Source of the DNA: Actinomortierella ambigua
Taxonomy: Eukaryota > Mortierellomycota > Mortierellomycetes > Mortierellales > Mortierellaceae
Length of the DNA: 17,868 nt
Direction of reading: 5' to 3'
Assembly: GCA_016098155.1 (NCBI GenBank)
Contig: JAAAJB010000490.1
Span: forward strand, 1 to 17,868
The notes under the pieces were generated by a model, which was given only the letters and a program-made list of their open reading frames with translations, was not told the DNA's origin and searched no databases. The position numbers and the translations under genes are program-made. Positions 1-8,533 of the stretch are shown in pieces (within the stretch, counting starts at the first letter, position 1; each line of letters starts with the position of its first letter).

Positions 1-580
1 GCAGGTGTGGGATGCTCTGAACACTACCTCCTCGTGGTGCATCCTGGGGAAGGTCTACATAGCTGTGGGCCTTCGCAGAAGGTGTTCACATTATAATTTT
101 CAAAGACAATGAGATGGGACTGAATACTGGTAGCTGGGAAGTGAATGCAATCGTGTGAAAAAGAACAAAGATATCTCATGTGCACTCATTTTGATCTTTG
201 TTTTATCTCTCTTCTTTTTTCTTTAATAGATAGCGGAGCAATTTCACTGGGAAACGGAGATGTTGACGTTTTGCATTGTGTAACAAACTCACATACCAGC
301 ACACTTTATAAAGTCTCCCACTATTACTCAACACAGAGATATGCTAGCACAATTTGCGTCGAGGCAGTGGTGATGGTGGTGGCAATGTGGGCTGTCATTT
401 GTTATTGGATTTGTCAAGCTTGATTGCAATGGCTAACTATGAAGCGGCTCATACCCGTCTCTACTTTTTCACGCTAAACAACCACCTCTCTGTCTCGTTC
501 ATGCCAAGGGCAACGCGAAATTTGCCAGCTATACAAGACCGAGGATCAGTGCCTTATTTTGACGTTGCTTAAACAATGAC
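1..580. other. Left flank without a supported gene; possible fragment of a convergent gene
   Basis: This stretch is visibly more AT-rich than the genes to its right. A pyrimidine tract at 201-229 ends in TTTAATAG and looks like a fungal splice acceptor. The frame that starts at 230 reads 17 residues to a TAA at 281-283. A second frame (145-423) stays open for 92 codons and ends in a hydrophobic segment. Neither resembles a family I recognise. Because the flippase gene ends nearby on the minus strand, a plus-strand gene ending here would be convergent with it, but I cannot show that one exists. Confidence 0.2.
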
Positions 581-725
581 AATCAGCTTGCCTTGTCTTT
601 CCACCATGCACCCAGACAATTTACAATGAAATATGATGGTATTTGGATATGATCTGTACAAAGGTGGGGGAAAGCTAATGCATCATCTAAGCTTACATAC
701 AACCTTTCTCCCCTATTTTTTTTCC
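581..725 (-). other. Probable 3' UTR of the flippase gene
   Basis: This is the sequence immediately after the flippase stop codon on the minus strand. It is AT-rich and has no continued reading frame of interest. No exact AATAAA is present. A-rich stretches and an AATAAG-like hexamer (about 553-560, minus) could serve in 3' processing, which is weakly specified in fungi. The exact end of the transcript cannot be read from sequence. Confidence 0.35.
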
Positions 726-3700
726 TCAAGGAGAGAACGGGCCAGAGTGATTCGTGGCCGGCGCAGTTGTCTGACGCGTCAGTGGGGCAAGGGTTTCCAT
801 TGGATGTGACGAGGACGCCGCTGTCACGGAAGACGACGGCGATAGGGCTCCAACTGCAGGATGGCCTGCCGACGATACTCGCCGCAGGCTCTTGATCCCG
901 CCCATAAAGCCCGATGAAGTGGACTTGTGTGGCGGTAGACCTTCCTCTGCAGCGACGATCCAATCCATGTCCTGAAGCGGCGACGACAACGGCTGTGCGC
1001 CTTGGCTAGCACTGTGATGGTGATAACTTGACCGTTTGGAGACGCCACCACCACCACTATTGCTGATCTGTCGACCACTTGCACTCACACCTGCAGAGTC
1101 AAGGGCCTCGTCATCCATCATCATCCCCTTGGGCTGATGGTGGCCCAACGAAGACGGCGCTCGACCGCTGAACGAACTCTGACGCGATCCCCATCCACGG
1201 TTGGACCGCGCCATGGACTTTCGGCTATGCGTGCGCGATACCGGTGGCTGCTGTTTACTCATACTGGACTGGCGACTGACAATCGAGGCGGCGATCGACA
1301 GACGACGCTTGATCTTGGCGCCTGTAACACCTTCGGCCTCTGCACCCTGAGAGCCCAGCTCCATCTCCCATTCTTTCCACCGTTGCACGGCCTCCGGGTC
1401 CTTCTCCAGCTCCTGGTACACATCCACGTCTGTTGGGAACATTTGGGCCTTGATAATCTTGGCAATGACGTTCGGAATAATCGCCACCATAAACGACACA
1501 AACACCGTCATCCAGAACGGCAAATGACCGGCCATCGCTTGGAAGACACCACGCACATGGTATCCGGCCGTCTTGACCGGATAGAAGAACGAGTACATGG
1601 TGTTGTAGCCAAACCACGCCACAATCGTCAGGACACTCGTAATGTGCGTCATGATCGACCAGTTGTGTGTCTCCAGGTACGCCACCTTGAATGTCACCAC
1701 CAACACAATCGTCGTGTACACGTTCAGACCCAGGTTGAACAGACTACCGTCGTCAGCCTCAATGCCGAAATGGTTAATCGCGCCATTGATCCACAGCGGT
1801 ACCAGCAGCGTCGCGATCGCCTGGAAAACCGCCGCCAACATCCAGGTCGCAAACGTCAGCACAGAAAACCCACGGTCGCGCGGGCCATACGTGTACAACT
1901 CTGGCACCAGAAGCAACGTCGACGCCTTGAGATCCTGCTCAAACATTCCGACCACCATGACCGGCAGCGACGAGAAGAGCGTGTTGTAGAATGACAGAGT
2001 CCACTGCTCATAGAGCGACGTGCCCGAGAAGCCCGTCCAGAACTGGAATGCGCCCTGCGTCAGGTAAAACGTCGCACACTTGTAGAACGTGCCCAACACA
2101 AACTTGGAAACGCGAACATAGGACCAGCGGCCGTGCACAAACAACAATCGCTCCAAGAACCGGAACTGCGCAATCGAGTAGTCACTCGACCGGGCGGCCT
2201 GCAAACCTTCCTTGCCCGTGATACCGATACCGACGTTCGCCTCCTGGATCATGGCAATATCGTTCGCTCCGTCGCCGATCGCCAATGTGACAGCATGCTT
2301 GCATTTTCCGCGCACGGTCTTGACGACCAACGCTTTCTGCGCCGGGCTGACTCGACAGCAAATCACACTGTCGGCACGAATGCCCAGCTCGACAAAAAGC
2401 GCCATCAGTTCCGGCGTCTGCTCCACAATGCCCAGTGTCGCACCATCGATCACCACGACCACATGCCGCGATTTGCCCTTGTTGACATCCCGCAATGCCT
2501 TGTTGATCGCCTTGTGCGCCTGGGCCTGGGTCGGTACGTCCAAGATGATTGTACTCGAAAAGTCCTTGATCAACCGACACGAGTATCCAATGTTGATCGC
2601 CGTCTCCCGCTTGTCACCCGTCAACATCCAAAGACGGATGCCTGCGCGGCGCAGCTTGTCAATCGCTTCCGGAACACCCTCCTGCAACTTGTCCTCAATC
2701 GCCGTTGCACCAGTCATGTCCAGGTTCTGCTCCAACAACTCGGCCACGGCCTCCAGCTTCTCCTGGCGGTTCTCGAGCGCGCTCTGAGCATCCGCGTACT
2801 GCTTCGACCACAGACTGTACTCTTCTTTGCTCAGGTACCGGTGGCCATACAGCAACGTCCGCAACCCTGTAGCTGCATATTCTTGGATGTGGTCCATCGT
2901 CTGCTGGTACTCCCACATCTCGGACTGCACCCAGCCAGGCTGGTGTCCGAAAAAGTATGAGCCCAGATCATCTGTCTCCTCCGGCCGTTCTTCCGTCACG
3001 TGGCCAAGTGAGAGGTCCTTGGACATCAGCGGTGATTTCACAGGCTGTGCCATTGAGTCATTCGATGAATACCGGTCATGTTGTCGCATCCGTGCCGATC
3101 GGTCATGGTCCTTGCCAGCTCCTGTACCCACACCAGCCGACCCCGAGTACGAGGATGCGCCGCCCACACCATAGCCTGTTCCTGCTCCTGCTCCTGCTCC
3201 ACGCTCCAGACCAAACGCATCCCCGCCTTTGGTCTCGAACCGTCTTGGCGTCAAGGGCGTATACAGCGGCGAGTTGAGGGCCGACTGTGCATATTCATAG
3301 TCAATCTTGGGGTCCCGAACGCGTTCGAGGATGATCGAGTCGGCACCCTTACAGAACAGACAGATCTGGCCATCGGGCATTCTGTAGATGACCGACATGC
3401 GCTTCCGCTTGCTCGAAAAATCGATCACATTCAAGATCTCATAATAGTCACACCCTTGATCCTTGGCTCCTCCTGCAGCTGCTTGTCCTGCTGCAATGTC
3501 GCCTTTGGTTTTCAATGCCCGCACTCGGATCCCGCCACGACCTCGCTCGAAAAAGACATAGCCCAACTCCTTTGCACCTGCGACCAACGCATTCTCGTCT
3601 GGGCTCGCCGCTTGGTATCGGAGACTGTCGGGATCCTCCTCGTCGGCCAACTCTGGGACGGCATCGTGACACAACGCCATTGCCAACAAGAAAAATCGGA

Positions 3701-6515
3701 TCCGATCCTGCATTGGATGTTTGGTCCCTGACTGCAAGAACGGAACCAGTTGCGACGTCGGTGTACACGGCACAATGTCCTCCGAGTATACTTGCTTGCC
3801 ACCATCATCGCCACTGCTGCCACCACGACCATCCCCTCCGGCGCAGATGGAATCTGGGTAGTGCTTCGCCTTGGAGGGTGGTGCTGTTGCCTCCTCCATG
3901 TCATTCATCTCTCCGTCCAGGGTCTGATATCCTCCCGAAGAGTTCTGTCGCTTCCGGTGGTGGTGGTGCTGAGACGCCCGCGATGCAAACCGTTGAACGA
4001 TCTTGCTCGCGCGCTTCTTTGGTCGACGGTCCTTCTTGTTGTTGTTGCCCTTGGAATTCTGTTGGTGCAGATCATCCAAACTGCCTTTGCTTCCGAGATT
4101 CATCGCTTCATCCTCCTCAGCCACACGCTTGGCCTTGGCGATCGACTCTGGGTCCAAGTCATGGTGGAACGAATGACCTGCAACACAAAACTTGCGGAAC
4201 ATCATGATATTCTCCGTCAACGTGCCAGTCTTGTCCGAAAACAGGTACGACACCTGGCCCAATTCCTCGTTGATCACCGTGGTCCTGGACTCGGCCGGCG
4301 TGTTCGAGATCGGATCGTACATCTCGATATCCTGTTGGATGAAATAGGCCTGGACCAACTTCACCAGCTCCATCGTCACGTACAACGAGATCGGAATCAT
4401 GGTGTTGAACAGGACAATGTACCCAAAGAAAATCGACGCCATGTCCTGCCCCTCCGTCAGGTACCAGGCATGTCGCCCGCGGCGCTCGTTTCGACCCTTC
4501 CACACTTTGCTCAGGACTGTACATACGGCGGAGAGAATCAGCACGATTGAGAAGATGATGATGATCACCTTGTTGATCAGCCGTTGCATGCTCGGCGCCT
4601 TTGTACGGATGTTCTTGGAACTGTTTTGCCGGATCTTGGTATCCTCTCCCGAAAACACTACCAGACCATACACGTAGGACGTGTTGCGGAGAATCGTCCC
4701 GCGCAGCAGGATCTGGCTGATGCTCAGTGCATGCCGGGTCGTCGTCTCGCCCGTCGGTAGTGGTGTCGATTGATCAACGTCCATGTATCCATCAAAGTTG
4801 TAAAGGTCTTGGTTGGGCTGTTCCGTGTTGGCGCATCCTGTGATCATTAAAAAAAAATGGCAATATTGAGTTTGTGGAGGAGAGGGTAAATGTGTGAGTA
4901 CTCTATTTTTCATGGTACGCCCAACTGAGCTTGATGGAGGGAGCAATCAAATCAAGTCCAGTCCAGTCGATGCGGAACAACATTAAAGAGTCCGCTCATA
5001 GAAAAAAAAAGTCAAAACATTACCTCGAAGTTGAACAAGATCTTCCGGCGAATGGATCATGTCATTCGTCACCTTAAGCGCCTGTCGCTGCTTGAGGTTT
5101 GTCTCACCATCCAACGCCGCCGTCTCGATGTAGCAACTGCCCTCGTGGCCTGCCGAGTATAACAGAATCAAGTCGGCCGGGACCCAGTCATTCTGATCGA
5201 CGCGCACAATGTTGCCTACTGCCACATCCTTCCACTTGATCTTTTGAAACATGGTCAAGGTCGGGGTTGTAGGCGCCGTGGGTGTCATGGGCACAATAAC
5301 TGACGGCGGCGACGAGGCTCCTTCGGACGGCACTCGGTTTCTGATGCTTCTGTGGACGCGATCGAGGGTATCTTGCGAGGAAGGCTCGACATGGTTGGTT
5401 GCATCGCGGTAAACACGAAGCACGTTCGCCATTTGATTGTTCTCGACACTGTCCTGTCGGTGGCGTCGGTAATCATCATAGCCTTCGTGAGCGATGGCAA
5501 TCGATAGGAACGTCAATAGCGGGACCAAAGTCGTGTATTGGCCTGTGGGTGACCAGCTCGGCACCATCTGCAGCGACGCCACAAACAAGAAGTAGACGTT
5601 AGCAATCTTGGAGAACTGTGCATACAGCTGCTTGGGCAAGAAATCCCAAAAGCTGTAGCGAGCCGTCGTCACCGAGTTGGAGACAAATGGCTTGCCGGTC
5701 TCGGGCTGGATCAACGGCGTCGTCCGTGTTGGGTTGATCGGGATCACACGTGCCGATTTCTTTGACGACACCGTCCGTCCGCGCAGTCGCTGGATCCGGT
5801 TCTTCACCCGCTGTAAAAAGCTCGGCGGCGTCATAGAATGCACCATGTCGTGGTTCATAGTCGACGACCGCGTCGGTGGCTGCATCTCCTTGAATGTCTC
5901 GGAGGTGGCTGTCGGTGGCGCCTGGTGGTGCGTGCTGGGCGCTGTGGTATCCGATGCAGCCACCCCAGATATTGTCGAAGGACCGCCACCCTGAGATTTG
6001 ACAGGGTCGAGCTCCAAAGGGGGAGGTATGTTGGCTGGAGTTTGTTCAGGAAGGTCGATCAGGATGTTGTCTTGACGAAGAGCCTCGGCATCAGCGCCAG
6101 CTCCAGGGGAGGAGTACAGACTGGCTCCATGCGTGGTGATGATGGTGGGTTGTTGGCCTTGAAGGGTGGCCCGCCTCCGCCGCGAGTGAAGGGTGGGTGT
6201 TGAACCGGATGAGGCAATGTTGCCGGCGGCCGCTTTAGAAACGACAGTGGCAGAGGAGGTAGTTGAGGCAGAGGCAGAAGCAGAGGGTATGGTGGCAGTA
6301 ATGTCCAAGGAGGAGTGGGGGGAAGGAGTGGACAAATGAGCACAGGCGTTTGCGCTGGCAACTGCAGAGCTGTCCGGGCCTACTACAGCTCCAGAGCGGC
6401 CTTCACTACTGTTCTGCTGCGAGGCGGATGCTGTTTGAGACGGAGGTGTCGGATGCGACTGTGGACTGGTAGCCGACGGCTGCTGGTCCTGTCTTGGATC
6501 TGTGGTGTAAGGCAT
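726..6515 (-). CDS. P4-type ATPase (phospholipid flippase), probably Dnf3-like
   Basis: ATP-driven flippase that moves phospholipids from the lumenal/outer leaflet to the cytosolic leaflet of Golgi, endosome or plasma membranes; the family normally works with a Cdc50-type beta subunit, and none is encoded here. There are two exons, 6515-5024 and 4837-726, giving 1867 residues. The start is the first ATG of the open frame; upstream in-frame codons lack ATG. Visible motifs: TM1-2 about 304-343, actuator loop DGET 469-472, PISL in TM4 646-649, phosphorylation site DKTGTLT with Asp699, nucleotide-binding KGAD 994-997, TGD 1237-1239, hinge GDGAND 1352-1357, and six further membrane segments about 1408-1625. 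Tyr650 directly follows PISL, as in Dnf1 rather than Drs2. The TM1 gate Gln-Gln of ATP8A/Drs2 is Gln316-Met317. A low-complexity N-terminus (1-280), nucleotide-domain inserts (about 720-870 and 1003-1130) and a Ser-rich tail make it long. The Dnf3 assignment is inference (about 0.5); the family is certain. Confidence 0.97.
4838..5023 (-). other. Intron of the flippase gene (186 bp)
   Basis: On the minus strand the donor is CGAG|GTAATG and the acceptor ATCACAG|GATGC. Phase-1 splicing makes Gly498 and joins VQLR to GCANTEQPNQDLYNFDG, restoring the conserved P4-ATPase stretch that follows the DGET loop. Retention would end the protein 13 residues after Arg497 at a TAA (4983-4985), inside the actuator domain. 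Confidence 0.9.
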
Positions 6516-6850
6516 GGGTAGCTCTATTGGTTGAGTGCAGTGCAGCGAAGAAAGGGTGCAGGCAGAAAGTTTAAAAAGTGAACGGGTATGAGGAATGAGG
6601 AGGGTGCGACGATTGAGTGATGCATGGGCCACGCAGAGAGGACATGAGGAAAAGAAGGAAGGAAGGAAGGACGGGGGGGGGCGTCAATACCTAACCAACA
6701 GGGCTGGACAAGGACGTTGGTGGAGGTAGGGCTGTTGAGACCCTCGCCAACTCGGACTTTTTTTGCTGCTCTCGTTTTCCTCGCACGGCGCACAAACTGA
6801 GTTGAGGCTCCACAGCAGGAAAGGAAGCGAGGAGGCCGTTGACTGGTGCA

Positions 6851-6935
6851 GAGCAGGAGGAGGAAGAGGAGGAGGAAGAAGAGGAGGAGGAAGAGGGAGG
6901 GGGGGTAAAGGAGAGGGCGGGGGGTGAGGAGGGGA
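6851..6935 (+). repeat. GA-rich low-complexity tract with G-runs
   Basis: Imperfect GGA/GAA repeats are followed by runs of three to seven G (about 6895-6935). The G-rich strand is the template strand of the flippase gene, and the tract lies 340-420 bp upstream of its ATG. Confidence 0.8.
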
Positions 6936-7150
6936 ACCACGAAGGGGACAGACGTAAGGGAAGGGTAGCTGAGCTAGTCCCAATCTGAACTCGGCGCAGT
7001 TGTGCTGGGAGGAGAGAGTCGGAGAAGAGGAGAGAGAGAGAGCGAGAGAAAGAGAGAAATAGTAAAAAAGGTGTCGTCTAATGGTGCATGAAATAAGGGA
7101 GAGAAAAAAGCGCTGTTTCAACGGAGAAAAATACTGCACTGAGTGAATGT

Positions 7151-7190
7151 ACGAATGAATGAATGAATGTACCAATGAATGAATGAAGGG
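7151..7190 (+). repeat. Imperfect (GAAT)n tetranucleotide repeat
   Basis: Two blocks of GAAT repeats are interrupted by a GTACC segment. A similar repeat recurs at 7421-7447. These are simple intergenic microsatellites with no coding role visible. Confidence 0.85.
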
Positions 7191-7377
7191 CTGAAGTTGG
7201 CTGTGGCGTGTGTAGTGAAAACTAAAAGGTTTTTTCGCGTGGACTAGCGCTCATGTCTTGTGAAGGAGGACTAGTCAGCGGACAGGGTGCGTGAGTGGGG
7301 GGGGGTGAAGTGGGGGGTCAACAGAAGGGCCTGACCTCAATTTGAAATGAAGAACAACAACAGCAGCACAAAAAAAG

Positions 7378-7412
7378 GGGGGGAGAGGGAGAGAGAGAGA
7401 AAGAGAGGGAGG
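7378..7412 (+). repeat. GA-rich simple repeat
   Basis: A run of GA dinucleotides and GGGA units follows an A7G7 homopolymer junction. It lies in the spacer upstream of the flippase gene. Confidence 0.75.
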
Positions 7413-7420
7413 CGAGGTGT

Positions 7421-7447
7421 AATGAATGAATGAAAATGAATGAATGG
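7421..7447 (+). repeat. Imperfect (AATG)n repeat
   Basis: AATG/TGAA units with one extra A are related to the tetranucleotide repeat at 7151-7190, 230 bp away. Confidence 0.8.
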
Positions 7448-7636
7448 AAAAACAAGAAAATGAGAATGTTTGCTGCTACTCTTGACTACTCTTGAGTAAC
7501 CCCCTTCCCCAAGAAGAATATTAGACAAGGGTGGAGGTGGAACCTTCCATATTGCCACTCGACATCACCTATTGGAGCCCGTGAAAAAATAAAAAAGAGA
7601 AAGCCCAAAGTCCCCTTCCACGCTGTTGCTGCTGCT

Positions 7637-7639
<3 letters not shown>

Positions 7640-7671
<32 letters not shown>
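7640..7671 (+). repeat. (GGCT)8 microsatellite next to a (CTG)n run
   Basis: Eight perfect GGCT units directly follow about five CTG units (7626-7640). The repeat is in the spacer about 1.1 kb upstream of the flippase ATG. The minus-strand reading of this repeat in one frame gives alternating Ala/Ser/Gln/Pro, which I treat as non-coding. Confidence 0.95.
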
Positions 7672-8400
7672 CCCCTGCCCCGCCCCCCCCGCTCCCCCTT
7701 CCCCCCCTTCCTTCCCTCCAATTTTAGCTCCAAGACACCTGTTAGGGCTGATCGGGGTATCGTCGAAGAAAAAAAGGTGACACAGCGACTTGGTGAGTGG
7801 TGCCCTGTCTTACAACGTTTATTGGCCTCCTTGGCTGTCTTATACCATTCTGTCCGCCTCACTCACCATTGCACTACATACTACTACTGCTACTTTACTT
7901 CTATACGTACAGTACGTACACCTCACCACACTCTGCGTCATGGTGGTGCTGCCGCCGACCTTTTGACAAGGTACTCGAGCCTACCTGCCAAGCCCTGGTT
8001 TTGGCTTTTGCACCTTACTGGAGTCGGTAGTGCAAGTCCGTGACAGGATGAAAAAAAAAAACAACAACATCAAAAAAGACCACGTTGCCTTCAAAACAAC
8101 AAAAGGGTTCACCCTATCTTTCTATCATTCTCCCCCTCAGCCAGACGTCAAAACAGATGAACTTTTTGCCCATGTTGAAGCCGACCATTGTTCTTGCAAA
8201 GTGATTTGGAAGAGAGCTCTTTTCTCGCTCGTCCTCACGCCCCTCGATGGTCTGACCCCTCCCCTCCTCCCTCTCCCCTCCTCCTTTCGTACCGCGTCTC
8301 CTTGCATGGGCACTCTTTCTCATGCTCTCCCTCTCTCGCCTACCCTTCTCACACATTGTGCAAGCAAGCTTTAAAAGCTACACCACACACACTCAACAAA

Positions 8401-8533
8401 TGAAGGATAGGTTTTTATGTAGTAGCTCGTGTTCAGGACATACGGTGAATAACAACAACGGCGACGACAATGGCGATTGCGATAAAGATCAAGTCTGCCT
8501 CATATTCCCCCTTCCCTCTCCTACTCCCTGAGC
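8401..8533 (-). other. Probable 3' UTR of the paraoxonase-like gene
   Basis: This is the sequence downstream of the TGA at 8534-8536 on the minus strand. It contains an ACATAAAAAC stretch (about 8412-8421 as read on the minus strand) that could act in polyadenylation. The exact end is not visible. Confidence 0.3.

Larger units (their letters stand above)
6516..7340 (-). promoter_or_regulatory. 5' leader and promoter region of the flippase gene, CT-rich on the coding strand
   Basis: The plus strand is strongly purine-rich at about 6851-6935 and 7009-7059, so the coding strand carries long CT tracts, which are common near fungal transcription starts. No clear TATA element was found. A CAACCAATAG|AGCTACCC acceptor-like site ends about 8 bases before the ATG, and GTTAG|GTATTG near 6684 is donor-like, so a 5'-UTR intron is possible. 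The limits of the promoter are arbitrary. Confidence 0.4.
7341..8400. other. Gene-free spacer between the two minus-strand genes
   Basis: No open frame here resembles a protein. Candidate frames are short, pyrimidine- or purine-biased, and lack conserved motifs. The stretch holds simple repeats, C-runs (7682-7708) and CT-rich blocks (8218-8345). It probably contains distal promoter elements of the flippase gene and the downstream flank of the paraoxonase-like gene. Confidence 0.5.

Noticed and set aside
1137..4550. Long plus-strand open frames opposite the flippase (for example 1137-1994, 3515-4207, 3750-4550)
   Set aside because: They lie antisense to strongly conserved P4-ATPase coding sequence, contain no motif, and follow from the codon bias of the real gene.
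6516..6632. N-terminal extension of the flippase upstream of the ATG at 6515
   Set aside because: The frame is open but contains no ATG in this stretch; the upstream limit begins at a GTG, which is not a normal start in fungi.
8114..8374. Short frames on both strands in the spacer downstream of the paraoxonase-like gene
   Set aside because: They are built from CT/GA-rich sequence, giving Arg/Glu- or Ser/Pro-rich strings without conserved features.
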